DNA of 64,000 nt from Blastomonas sp. AAP53 (GTDB lineage Bacteria > Pseudomonadota > Alphaproteobacteria > Sphingomonadales > Sphingomonadaceae): assembly GCF_000331245.1 (NCBI RefSeq), contig NZ_ANFZ01000008.1, positions 35,923 to 99,922 of the forward strand, given 5' to 3'. The notes under the pieces are model-generated. The model saw only the letters and a list, made by a program, of their open reading frames with translations. It was not told the DNA's origin and did no database searches. The position numbers were made by a program, and so were the translations under genes. Position 1 is the stretch's first letter, and every line of letters begins with the position of its first letter. This document shows positions 33,603 through 42,085 of this stretch, in pieces.

Positions 33603-34573
33603 GATGCTTTCCTTCGGCGGGCAACAATACGGACTTTGTCCTGACGCTTGCGCCCTCCCAGCCTGAGCTCGGCTGCCGCGAACAAGCGATCGACAATCAT
33701 GTAACGGCCAGCAACCCGGTAATTCACGAGCTCGGCGTCGCCCGAGGGGCCGAGCGCAAACAGCGGAGGCAGTTCGGTGCGGGCGTTGTTCGGAAACTCG
33801 ACATAGACACGGATTCCGTCGTCAAAGGCGCGGACCGGTCTCCAACCGGGCTTGTCGCCGGTAATGACATAATCGAAATCGAGACTGGCAATGTCGAGCC
33901 CTGCTGCAATTGGCGCGGCATTCACAGCGGCAACCTGCGCTTGGCGCAGCGCGATGAGATCGTCTTGCGGATAACTCCACGAAACCGATGCCATGTAGAC
34001 GGTGGCATTGGCCCGTAGCTCGACATGATAGGTGCGACGGTCCGTGTTGATGACCAGATTTGTGGTAATGTCGCTGCGCGTCGGCTTAACCAGGATATGC
34101 ACTTGCTGGGCAGCGCCAGTGCCGCTGACGGTATCACCGATCAGCCAGCGCACTGTGTCGCCTGCAGCCACAGGACCCGGGCCCACCAGACTCTCTCCGG
34201 GTTGCAAGGCGATGTCAGTGACCTGACCCGGTTTTGCGTAAACCTGGTAGAGCGATCCTTCTGAGAACGGAAAGCGCTGGATGGCGTTTGCAAAGCCTGC
34301 GCGATCCGGCTCTATCCGGGCAGCGTCATTAGCCGCCCCCACCCTGTCGACCGGAGCGGGGTGACTCTGGGACGGGCGGGAGCGGCTCGCAGCTGCGGGA
34401 GGCACGCGCTGCGAATGGATCCGGCTTGCAGCCGAATCGGCAGGGTTCCATCGAGTGGGAAGCGCGCCTGATCCGCCAGGGCCGATATCGGCCAAAGCAG
34501 GACCGGCATTGAACCCCGACGCATGCAGGAGGAAGGGAGCAAACAAGAGTTTGCGGATATGTGCGCGGTTCAT
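33599..34573 (-). CDS. trbG: Conjugal transfer protein TrbG (VirB9-like)
   Basis: A 324-residue periplasmic or outer-membrane component. A signal peptide is followed by the N-terminal VirB9/CagX domain (VYAKPGQVTDIALQPGES and SDITTNLVINTDRRTYHVEL). A C-terminal domain (YVITGDKPGWRPVRAFDDGIRVYVEFP) ends with the binding region for TrbI. It forms the outer-membrane core complex of the mating channel. It overlaps trbF and trbI by ATGA-type junctions, showing tight translational coupling. Confidence 0.95.
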   Translation of the reverse strand: MNRAHIRKLLFAPFLLHASGFNAGPALADIGPGGSGALPTRWNPADSAASRIHSQRVPPAAASRSRPSQSHPAPVDRVGAANDAARIEPDRAGFANAIQRFPFSEGSLYQVYAKPGQVTDIALQPGESLVGPGPVAAGDTVRWLIGDTVSGTGAAQQVHILVKPTRSDITTNLVINTDRRTYHVELRANATVYMASVSWSYPQDDLIALRQAQVAAVNAAPIAAGLDIASLDFDYVITGDKPGWRPVRAFDDGIRVYVEFPNNARTELPPLFALGPSGDAELVNYRVAGRYMIVDRLFAAAELRLGGRKRQDKVRIVARRRKAS

Positions 34574-35253
34574 GATGCAAGCTCCTTTGACCAGTTGATG
34601 GCATGGATGAAAATTCCCAGCGGGTTCTTGCGCAGCGTGTCTGGCCTGGTCGGAGTCTGGATCACCACCGTCACGATGGCGCTCCAGTTGCTGGTTTCCG
34701 CAAGGTTGCCGTCGCGGTACTTGCGTTCGGCCCAGGCAATGCGGAAGCTGGAAGGCGAAGCACGAATGACGCTTGTCACGTCGACCGCGACTTGTTCGCG
34801 CCCTATCCTGGTAAAGGGATCCTGGGTTCTGGCGTGATCATTGAGCGTGAGCGCGCCCTGGTCGGTGACGAAGTCGTACGCCCTGAGCCAGTTCTGTCGG
34901 ACAATCACGGGATCGGTAGGCAGGCTCCGCACGTGTTCGACGAAGCGCGCCAGATGGAACGCGATCTGCGGGTCCGAGGGGATATAGCCGATGTCGGCCC
35001 GGGCCACGGCTTGCGCCTCTCCAAGCTTGTCGACTTGAACCACCCATGGAACGATGGTGCCGCGCGCACCTTGCCAGATGATGCCGCCTGCCAGGACACA
35101 GGAAAGACCAAGCGCGCTGAAGCAGGCGTATCGCCAGTTGCGCGCTTGCACCCGTGCCGATCCGATCCGATCGTCCCAAAGCTGTTGGGCGCGCTGATAG
35201 GGGGTTTCTGCTGCGGGTGTCTTGGCATAGCGGATGGATGCGCGTCTAAACAT
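34570..35253 (-). CDS. trbF: Conjugal transfer protein TrbF (VirB8-like)
   Basis: 227 residues from the ATG at 35253; a TTG six bases upstream would overlap the trbL stop. It is a bitopic inner-membrane protein: a short cytoplasmic N-terminus, one transmembrane helix (about 40-60) and a periplasmic VirB8 fold (RGTIVPWVVQVDKLGEAQAV, FVEHVRSLPTDPVIVRQNWLRAYDFVT). It nucleates assembly of the secretion channel and contacts TrbG and TrbI. It overlaps trbG downstream by four bases. Confidence 0.94.
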   Translation of the reverse strand: MFRRASIRYAKTPAAETPYQRAQQLWDDRIGSARVQARNWRYACFSALGLSCVLAGGIIWQGARGTIVPWVVQVDKLGEAQAVARADIGYIPSDPQIAFHLARFVEHVRSLPTDPVIVRQNWLRAYDFVTDQGALTLNDHARTQDPFTRIGREQVAVDVTSVIRASPSSFRIAWAERKYRDGNLAETSNWSAIVTVVIQTPTRPDTLRKNPLGIFIHAINWSKELAS

Positions 35254-35255
35254 GG

Positions 35256-36572
35256 TCAATCCTTCTGTGAGAGGTCGATGGAAGCTCCTAGTCCGCCGCT
35301 ATCGCCTGACTTGAGCGTGTGCGCCGCGATCGTTGCGCCATGTGTGATGGTCTGGCGTTGCCGCATGGATGTGGCCCATGCCGGAGCTCGGCTGTCACCG
35401 TGCATTGTGGCTGCTGCCATGTCTGGGGCTCCGGGCTTGATGGTTCCGCCGGCATTGACGATGGCAGCGCGTCCGCCCTCGCGGAACGCATGCTTGAGCG
35501 ATTTGCCAGCGTTGCGCAGAGGCGACATAGCAGTCCCGCCAGCCGCTTGCCCGACGGCCTTGACGCCAGCACCCACGGCTCGAGGCCCCGTTTGGCCTGC
35601 CGAACCCATCGCATAGGCGGTTACGGCACCACCAGATGCCCTTGACGCGGTCAGCGCAGCCATGCTGGCCGTCGACACTGCTGCGCCTGCAACAAGCCTA
35701 GCGCCGCTGGCCCCTGCCGTTGCTGCACCGCCTGCAAGCAATGCTGTTCCCGCAGCAGCTCCGGCGCCTAGCTGCGGCCCGCCTGCAACTATGCCATTGG
35801 CAATGCTGGGTCCGAATATGCCGAGCGCCATCAGCGTCAGGCTTGCCAATACGATCGACAGCGCGTCTTCAATCGTGGGTTCTTGTGGAATCGCACTGAT
35901 GAACTGGGCGAAAAGCGTCGAGCCAATGCCGACGATCACCGCGAGCACGAGAACCTTGATGCCGCTGGAGACGACATTGCCAAGGACACGCTCGGCCATG
36001 AAGGCGGTCTTGCCGAACAAGCCAAACGGAATCAGCACAAAGCCTGCCAGCGTGGTCAGTTTGAATTCGATCAGGGTGACAAACAGCTGGATCGAAAGGA
36101 TGAAGAAGGCTGTGACGACCAGGGCCCACGCTGCCAGCAAAATCACGATTTGCAGGAAGTTCTCGAAAAAGCTGACAAATCCCAGCAGGTCCGCGATCGC
36201 ATCGATCATGGGCCGTGCAGCATCGAGTCCGACCTGAGCAACCCTGCCAGGCTGCAGCAGTTCTGCGGCGCTGAAGCCCGTGCCACTGGCTTTCAGTCCA
36301 AGCCCGGCAAAGCTGTCAAAGACGATCCTTGCGAGCATGGCCCAGTTGCCGACGATATATGCAAAAATGCCGACAAAGAGGGTTTTCTTCACCAAGCGGG
36401 CCAGCACATCGTCTGCCTCTCCCCAAGCCCAGAACAGCGCGGCAAGGGTCACATCGATCACGATCAGTGTCGTTGCGATAAATGAAACTTCGCCAGCGAC
36501 GAGTCCGAACCCGGAATCGATATAACGTGAAAAGACGTCGAGGAACCGGTCGACTACTCCTGTGCCGCCCAT
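35256..36572 (-). CDS. trbL: Conjugal transfer protein TrbL (VirB6-like)
   Basis: A 438-residue polytopic inner-membrane protein. It has five to six hydrophobic helices between about 20 and 290, including the TrbL stretch LAGFVLIPFGLFGKTAFMAE. A long soluble C-terminus rich in Ala, Gly and Thr follows (about 300-438). It forms the inner-membrane part of the DNA channel. The gap from trbJ is only five bases, so the entry-exclusion gene trbK that often lies between them is absent. Confidence 0.93.
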   Translation of the reverse strand: MGGTGVVDRFLDVFSRYIDSGFGLVAGEVSFIATTLIVIDVTLAALFWAWGEADDVLARLVKKTLFVGIFAYIVGNWAMLARIVFDSFAGLGLKASGTGFSAAELLQPGRVAQVGLDAARPMIDAIADLLGFVSFFENFLQIVILLAAWALVVTAFFILSIQLFVTLIEFKLTTLAGFVLIPFGLFGKTAFMAERVLGNVVSSGIKVLVLAVIVGIGSTLFAQFISAIPQEPTIEDALSIVLASLTLMALGIFGPSIANGIVAGGPQLGAGAAAGTALLAGGAATAGASGARLVAGAAVSTASMAALTASRASGGAVTAYAMGSAGQTGPRAVGAGVKAVGQAAGGTAMSPLRNAGKSLKHAFREGGRAAIVNAGGTIKPGAPDMAAATMHGDSRAPAWATSMRQRQTITHGATIAAHTLKSGDSGGLGASIDLSQKD

Positions 36573-36577
36573 GATGC

Positions 36578-37354
36578 TCAGTCCTTTGCTTGTGCCTGGC
36601 GCAGTGGCACATATCCTCTGCCAGGGGTCAGGAAGCGGCGAAGCTGTTCACGCGCTTGTGCCTTGGCTGCAGCGTTGTTTGCCGCCTCCAACGATTGGGC
36701 CCTGCCCATCGCGGAAAAAGTCGCGATCAGATCCGAAAGCTGCTGGGCCTGCACGGCGAGAAGCTGATTGCCAGCCTGCGCTGCCTGCAGTGCTCCGGTG
36801 GACGACTGGCTGGCAGACAGCAGCGAATTGATCGCTTCTCGTGAGCCTTCGATGTTGCCAACCGCGCCCGCCTGAACCTTCAGTGCGTCCTCGAATGCCG
36901 ACACACTGTCCTGCCAGCGCTGCTGGGCACGGCCCACCATCTGGCGTTGGTTTTCGGTCAGATCGATGTCCCGATAGGTCTTGCCGAAACCCTGTTCGAT
37001 GGACTGTACATCAAGTGCTATTCCCTTGGCGCGGGCAAGCAGCTGTTGTGTCTGGCGCATCTGCTGCTGCAGGGGTTCAAGGACGCTGAGCGGGAGCCCT
37101 TCAAGATTGCGGGCCTCGTTCAGCAGTTGCGTTGCCTGGTTTTGCAGCATGCGTATCTGGTTGTTGATTTGCTCCAGTGTCCGTGCAGCTGTCAGGACGT
37201 TTTGCGCATAATTGGTGGGGTCATAGACAATCCCGCCCAAGCCGAACTGGGCTTGAGCCGGCAGCGCGGTGCAAAGGCTCGTTGCGGAGATTGTAAGAAC
37301 AAGGCTCAACCAATTCGGTCGGCGCTTTTTCGGGGTCGATACTGGCATCTGCAT
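36578..37354 (-). CDS. trbJ: Conjugal transfer protein TrbJ (VirB5-like)
   Basis: 258 residues from the ATG at 37354, which has AAGGAG at seven bases. The frame also holds an ATG at 37399 that overlaps the trbE stop and could be used by coupling. A signal peptide (hydrophobic core about 15-33, ALPAQA cleavage) precedes a long alpha-helical, Gln-rich body (LEQINNQIRMLQNQATQLLNEARNL) typical of TrbJ/VirB5. It is a minor pilus component involved in adhesion and assembly. Confidence 0.92.
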   Translation of the reverse strand: MQMPVSTPKKRRPNWLSLVLTISATSLCTALPAQAQFGLGGIVYDPTNYAQNVLTAARTLEQINNQIRMLQNQATQLLNEARNLEGLPLSVLEPLQQQMRQTQQLLARAKGIALDVQSIEQGFGKTYRDIDLTENQRQMVGRAQQRWQDSVSAFEDALKVQAGAVGNIEGSREAINSLLSASQSSTGALQAAQAGNQLLAVQAQQLSDLIATFSAMGRAQSLEAANNAAAKAQAREQLRRFLTPGRGYVPLRQAQAKD

Positions 37355-37398
37355 GTCACTGCTCCTTGGCTTTAGGTTCTGCCGGGTTCTGGCGGGCA

Positions 37399-39822
37399 TC
37401 AGGTGACCCTATCTTCCGGAAGGAGGTCTGCCGCCCATCCCAGCCCCCGGTGGAGGAGCCAGCGGCGCGCAAAATTCCGTTTGCCATGGGCAGCGCAGAT
37501 CCGGGTGATAGCCTGCTGGTCGGTTTTGGAAGATGCGGCACAGAAGGCGAGTGCGACCTCGTTGAGCCCGAGTTCGAACAGCCTGTTGCCGGGTGCTGAC
37601 TGGCAATAATAATCGCGCTTGGGCATCGCTTGCGCGATCAACTCTATCTGGCGGTCATTGAGGCCGAAACGGCGGTAGATCGCGAGGATCTGGAGCTCGC
37701 ACGCCCTCTCGTTGGGAAGGAAAATGCGGGTGGGACAGCTTTCGATGATCGCTGACGCAATCGGCGACACCTCGACATCGGCAAGGCTTTGGGTGGCAAA
37801 AACCACGCTGGCGTTCTTCTTGCGCAGCGTCTTGAGCCATTCGCGCAGCCTGGCCGAAAATTCCGGGCTGTCGAGTACAAGCCAGCCTTCATCGATCACA
37901 ATCAAGGTGGGGGATCCGTCAAGCCGACTCTCGATCCGGTGGAACAGGTACATCAGAACCGCAGGTGCGGCGGGTGAATGGGCGAGGCCCTCGATCTCGT
38001 AGGTCTGGAAGCGGCTATCTCCCAGCCTTTCGCCCTCGCTGTCGAGCAGATGACCAAAAGGACCGCCGATGCAGAATGGGGAAAGGGCCTGTTTGAGCTT
38101 GTTGGACTGCAGCAACACATTGAGCCCGGTGAGCGTGCGCTCGGCAACGGGTGCTGATCCCAGAGACGTCAGCGCTGACCAGAGATAATCCTTCGTCGAA
38201 GGATCAAGGTTGAAATCCTGGCCCAACAACACGGCGTGCAGCCATTCTGCCGCCCATGACCGTTCGCCGAGATCATCGACGCGTGCCAGCGGCTGCAGCT
38301 GAACGTCGGGAGGGACGGTCGCATCACCGGAGTCGAGAATGTTCCAGTCTCCGCCGCAGGCCAAAGTCGCAGCCCTGATGGAGCCGCCAAAATCGAAGGC
38401 GAAGATTTGTGCTCCGGCATAACGGCGAAACTGGAGTGCCATTAATGCGAGCAAAACTGACTTTCCGGCACCTGTCGGACCGACCACCAAGGTGTGACCT
38501 ACATCACCAACATGCAGCGAAAGGCGAAACGGTGTCGATCCCTGGGTTCGGGCGTGCAACAGCGCTGGCGCATCCAGATGTTTGTCTTGCTCGGGCCCTG
38601 CCCACACTGCAGCTGCGGGGATGATGTGGGCAAGGTTCAGTGTGCTGATCAGAGGCTGGCGGACATTGGCGTAGAGATGTCCGGGGACCGATCCAAGCCA
38701 GGCCTCGACCGCGTTTGTGGTTTCCATCACCAGCGTGAAGTCGCGGCTTTGAATGACCTTCTCGACCTGCCGGAGCTTTTCGGCCGCAAGCAAGGGATCC
38801 TCGTCCCAGACCGTGATGCTGGCCGTAACATAGGCCATGCCGTTTATGTCGGCGCCCAGTTCCTGCAGCGCCAGATCGGCGTCGTCAGCCTTGTTGGACG
38901 CATCGCTGTCCAGCAGGACCGCAGGCTCGTTTGTCATGATCTCCTTGAGCATGGCAGCGAGCGACTTGCGTTTGGCGAACCATTGGCGCCGGATCTTGCC
39001 AATCACCCTGCCCGCATCGGTCTTGTCGAGCATGATGGCCCGCGTTGACCAGCGATATTCGAAGGACAGGGCGTTGAGTTCCTCGAGAATTCCCGGGAAG
39101 GTGGCGCTGGGAAATCCGTTGACCGTAGCTGTCCTCAGATAGTCCTGTCCCAGCTTCGGCTCGAGGCCCCCGATCAGCGGTAAGTCTGCCAGGAGCCCGT
39201 CCAGATACATTGGTGTTTCGGGAACGCGGACATTGTGTCGTCGTGTGGACACACAGTTGTGGAGATATGTCAGCGTCTCACCGTCATCGAGCCAGGCGGC
39301 TTCAGCCATCGTGCCTTCGATGAGATTGAGGAGCCGGCAGGTACGGTCAATGAAGAGCGCCAGCATTTGGCGTGGGTCATAGCCACTACGGCTTTTGTTC
39401 TCGTACAGCCAGCCTTCGGCACGCGCTGCGTCCTCCGCTGGCGGCATCCAGACAAAGGTGAGATAGTAGCGACTTTCGAAGTGGGATCCCTGTTCGGCAA
39501 ACTGTGCAGCGCGTTCCTGATCGATCAGTGCGGATGCGGGATCCGGAAATGTTCCTTGCGGATAGTCGAGAGCTGGACTTCGCACTGCCTCGACAAACAG
39601 CGTCCAGCCTGATCCAAGCCGCCTGAGTGCGCTGTTCATACGGCCTGACGCAGCAATCAGCTCCGCAGGGGTTGCGCTGTCGAGATCGGGGCCCCTGAAG
39701 CGAGCGGATCGCTGAAGGCTTCCGTCCTTGTTGAGCACCACACCTGGTGCAATCAGGGCAGCCCATGGGAGAAAATCTGCGAGCCGAGAAGCCTTGTGGC
39801 GATATTCGCGCAGCGACATCAT
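37399..39822 (-). CDS. trbE: Conjugal transfer ATPase TrbE (VirB4-like)
   Basis: 807 residues from the ATG at 39822, eight bases after the trbD stop. The N-terminal CagE/TrbE domain is followed by the ATPase: Walker A VVGPTGAGKSVLLALMALQF, Walker B LIVIDEGWLVLD, and FATQSLADV. It is the largest motor of the system; it drives pilus biogenesis and substrate transfer at the inner membrane. The start MMSLREYRHKASRLADFLPWAALI is the classical TrbE N-terminus. Longer upstream frames overlap trbD and are not used. Confidence 0.95.
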   Translation of the reverse strand: MMSLREYRHKASRLADFLPWAALIAPGVVLNKDGSLQRSARFRGPDLDSATPAELIAASGRMNSALRRLGSGWTLFVEAVRSPALDYPQGTFPDPASALIDQERAAQFAEQGSHFESRYYLTFVWMPPAEDAARAEGWLYENKSRSGYDPRQMLALFIDRTCRLLNLIEGTMAEAAWLDDGETLTYLHNCVSTRRHNVRVPETPMYLDGLLADLPLIGGLEPKLGQDYLRTATVNGFPSATFPGILEELNALSFEYRWSTRAIMLDKTDAGRVIGKIRRQWFAKRKSLAAMLKEIMTNEPAVLLDSDASNKADDADLALQELGADINGMAYVTASITVWDEDPLLAAEKLRQVEKVIQSRDFTLVMETTNAVEAWLGSVPGHLYANVRQPLISTLNLAHIIPAAAVWAGPEQDKHLDAPALLHARTQGSTPFRLSLHVGDVGHTLVVGPTGAGKSVLLALMALQFRRYAGAQIFAFDFGGSIRAATLACGGDWNILDSGDATVPPDVQLQPLARVDDLGERSWAAEWLHAVLLGQDFNLDPSTKDYLWSALTSLGSAPVAERTLTGLNVLLQSNKLKQALSPFCIGGPFGHLLDSEGERLGDSRFQTYEIEGLAHSPAAPAVLMYLFHRIESRLDGSPTLIVIDEGWLVLDSPEFSARLREWLKTLRKKNASVVFATQSLADVEVSPIASAIIESCPTRIFLPNERACELQILAIYRRFGLNDRQIELIAQAMPKRDYYCQSAPGNRLFELGLNEVALAFCAASSKTDQQAITRICAAHGKRNFARRWLLHRGLGWAADLLPEDRVT

Positions 39823-39827
39823 CGTGG

Positions 39828-40103
39828 TCAGACTCCAAAATAAGCAGGGAAACGAACATGGCGTCTGGCGACATCGACAAACTGAGGGTCGTGCCGCGCT
39901 GCCCAGACAGACGCCAGGTGGCCAAGCGCCAGAAAGATCAGGCCTGCTATCCAAAGGCGCAGACCCAGACCGATCGCGCCAGCCACGGTCGCATTGGCGA
40001 TGGCAAGCCCCCTGGGCGCTCCACCCAGCAGCATCGTCTCGCTCAGAGCGCGATGTACAGGCGCCGCAAACAGAGCCGGCATTCCGGGCGACAGCTCCGT
40101 CAT
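39828..40103 (-). CDS. trbD: Conjugal transfer protein TrbD (VirB3-like)
   Basis: 91 residues from the ATG at 40103, overlapping the trbC stop by one base (TGATG). It has the VirB3 layout: a short soluble N-terminus with HRALSETMLLGGAPRGLAIANATVAGAIG and two adjacent hydrophobic helices (about 33-68). It is an inner-membrane pilus assembly partner of TrbE. Length and position between trbC and trbE confirm the call. Confidence 0.93.
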   Translation of the reverse strand: MTELSPGMPALFAAPVHRALSETMLLGGAPRGLAIANATVAGAIGLGLRLWIAGLIFLALGHLASVWAARHDPQFVDVARRHVRFPAYFGV

Positions 40104-40435
40104 CACACCAACGCTCCGCCGCCGAAGGAAAAGAAGGAGAGGAAGAAGGAAGATGCGGCAAAGGCAATCGAAAGCCCGAACACGATCTGGATCATTCTGC
40201 GGGCACCACCCGACGTGTCCCCGAACGCCAACGCAAGACCCGTTGCAATGATGATCATGACCGCGATGATCTTGGCGACAGGTCCTTGGATCGATTCAAG
40301 AATGGCCTGGAGTGGAGCTTCCCATGGCATGGATGACCCTGCTGCTCGTGCGGGCAAGATCACCAGCAACGCACAGGCAGTTGCCGACAGGTAGACGGTG
40401 GTCCTGCGGCGGGCGGGTAGATCAGCAGATGTCAT
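40103..40435 (-). CDS. trbC: Conjugal transfer pilin TrbC (VirB2-like)
   Basis: 110 residues from the ATG at 40435, which has GGAG seven bases upstream; an ATG at 40441 is an alternative. A signal peptide (about 10-32) is followed by two hydrophobic helices with a short loop (GPVAKIIAVMIIIATGLALAFG and MIQIVFGLSIAFAASSFFLSFF). This is the VirB2 propilin pattern. The processed, possibly cyclised peptide is the main subunit of the mating pilus; the TraF peptidase on this element is the expected maturation enzyme. Confidence 0.92.
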   Translation of the reverse strand: MTSADLPARRRTTVYLSATACALLVILPARAAGSSMPWEAPLQAILESIQGPVAKIIAVMIIIATGLALAFGDTSGGARRMIQIVFGLSIAFAASSFFLSFFSFGGGALV

Positions 40436-40437
40436 GG

Positions 40438-41415
40438 TCATTCTCCGTGGGTTGAAGGCAAAAGCGAAATCAGGCGGTAATCTCCGGCTTGGTCCAGTCC
40501 TTGGACTGCCACGAGTTCTGTCAGCCTGCGCCCGGAGCTTTCCCGGGTCAGAACGGCAATGATGTTGATGGTTTCGGCAACCAGTCGCCTAGGGACGGTC
40601 ACGACACTTTCCTGAACCAGTTGTTCCAACCGGTACAATGCCCCTGCTGCAGACCCTGCATGGATGGTCCCGATGCCGCCTGGGTGTCCTGTGCCCCAGG
40701 CTTTCAGCAGATCGAGAGCTTCAGCCCCGCGAACTTCGCCAATCGGGATTCTGTCGGGTCTCAGCCTGAGCGCTGAACGTATAAGGTCGCGTAGCGATGC
40801 AACTTCAGGGCGGGAGCGCATTGCGACCATATTGGGCGCGGCACATTGCAGTTCGCGGGTGTCCTCGATGAGTATGACCCTGTGCTGTGTCTTGGCGATC
40901 TCGGCGAGCAGCGCGTTTGCGAGCGTGGTCTTGCCGGATGATGTGCCGCCAGCGACCAGAATGTTCTCGCGCAGCGCCACGCACTCGGCAAGTTTGGCGG
41001 CAGTTTCATGTGACATGATGCCGGCTTCGGCATAGTCTTGGAGGCCGAAGACGCGCGCAGCAGGCTTCCGGATGGCAAAGCTCGCCGCAGCAACAACCGG
41101 CGGTAGCAACCCTTCAAACCGTTCGCCTGTCACTGGCAGTTCTGCTGACACGCGTGGCGAGGATGCGTGAACTTCGTCACCAGAGTGATGCGCTACGAGC
41201 CGGATGATCCGCTCGCCTGTTTCGGCACTCATGGAAACACCGGTGTCTGAAAGCCCGCCGTCAAAGCGATCGATCCACAGGCGACCATCGGGGTTGAGCA
41301 TAATCTCGGTTATCCCGGGGTCATCGAGCCAAGCGCCGATTTGCTGTCCGAGCGCAGTCCGGAGCATGCGGGCCCCTCGCTCACCGGAAACTGAAAGGAT
41401 CGAAATCACGCTCAT
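40438..41415 (-). CDS. trbB: Conjugal transfer ATPase TrbB (VirB11-like)
   Basis: 325 residues from the ATG at 41415, preceded by GAGG at five bases; the frame is open to 41466. It is a hexameric traffic ATPase. An N-terminal domain ([19 protein letters not shown]) precedes Walker [21 protein letters not shown], the Asp box [10 protein letters not shown], Walker B-like [32 protein letters not shown] and the His box. It powers pilus biogenesis and switching to DNA transfer. It is the first trb gene and follows the CopG gene by 286 bases. Confidence 0.95.
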   Translation of the reverse strand: MSVISILSVSGERGARMLRTALGQQIGAWLDDPGITEIMLNPDGRLWIDRFDGGLSDTGVSMSAETGERIIRLVAHHSGDEVHASSPRVSAELPVTGERFEGLLPPVVAAASFAIRKPAARVFGLQDYAEAGIMSHETAAKLAECVALRENILVAGGTSSGKTTLANALLAEIAKTQHRVILIEDTRELQCAAPNMVAMRSRPEVASLRDLIRSALRLRPDRIPIGEVRGAEALDLLKAWGTGHPGGIGTIHAGSAAGALYRLEQLVQESVVTVPRRLVAETINIIAVLTRESSGRRLTELVAVQGLDQAGDYRLISLLPSTHGE

Positions 41416-41701
41416 CAGAGCCTCGAAAATGGTGGTCTGCCGGGCTGGCAGATCGTCGAGGCACATTAGGAGGGCCGGTTCTGACGGTCGGGCAACAGTA
41501 AAATGTCAGCGGTGCAGCCTAGCGAAAAGACGGACAAAATGGGCGCAGGAGCGTGTGCGGAACACGCCAAGAGCGTGGCTTGTCTCAACACAATTCCGGA
41601 TTGCAAAAATGCAGCCGAGAGTCCGAGTCGCACGAACCGTCGCTTTGATGCGCGCCAAGCGTTGGCGAGAAATTCACAAAGCTAACCGAGGGGCGCCTTT
41701 A

Positions 41702-42085
41702 TCATTGTGTTGGACGCTGGTCGCTTTCCATCCGCCTTGCGACGGCATCGATGAATGCTTCAAACCGCTTCTTCGCTTGTGCTTGGGCTGCCGGTCGCTG
41801 CTCAGGAGGAAGCGGCGGGTTGGATGTGAGCCAGGTCAGCACGAACACTGCCAGCGACTCATTACCGACCTCGACATGATAGCCAAGTTTGTCGATCTGT
41901 TTTGATATCCTGTCTAGCCTGCGGCTGAATGCGGCCTCGAGCCGTTCAGGGCCCTCGGGCGACAGGAACGCGGATAGAGCAGCCTCTACAATAGCGGCTT
42001 GCGACACACGCTTTCGGGCGGCAAATTCGGCAAGCTCGCGAGCAAGCTCCGGGCGAAGGCGGATCGTATGGCGGGTGCGCTTCAC
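41702..42085 (-). CDS. CopG-type ribbon-helix-helix protein of the transfer region
   Basis: 127 residues from a GTG at 42085 that overlaps the traG stop (GTGA). The first 45 residues form a ribbon-helix-helix (RHTIRLRPELARELAEFAARKRVSQAAIVEAALSAFLS). The remainder is a coiled-coil-like helix (FSRRLDRISKQIDKLGYHVEVGNESLAVFVLTWLTSNPPLP). This CopG-like protein always sits between traG and trbB in this class of elements. It may act as an autoregulator of the transfer operon or as an accessory protein at the coupling complex. Confidence 0.88.
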   Translation of the reverse strand: MKRTRHTIRLRPELARELAEFAARKRVSQAAIVEAALSAFLSPEGPERLEAAFSRRLDRISKQIDKLGYHVEVGNESLAVFVLTWLTSNPPLPPEQRPAAQAQAKKRFEAFIDAVARRMESDQRPTQ

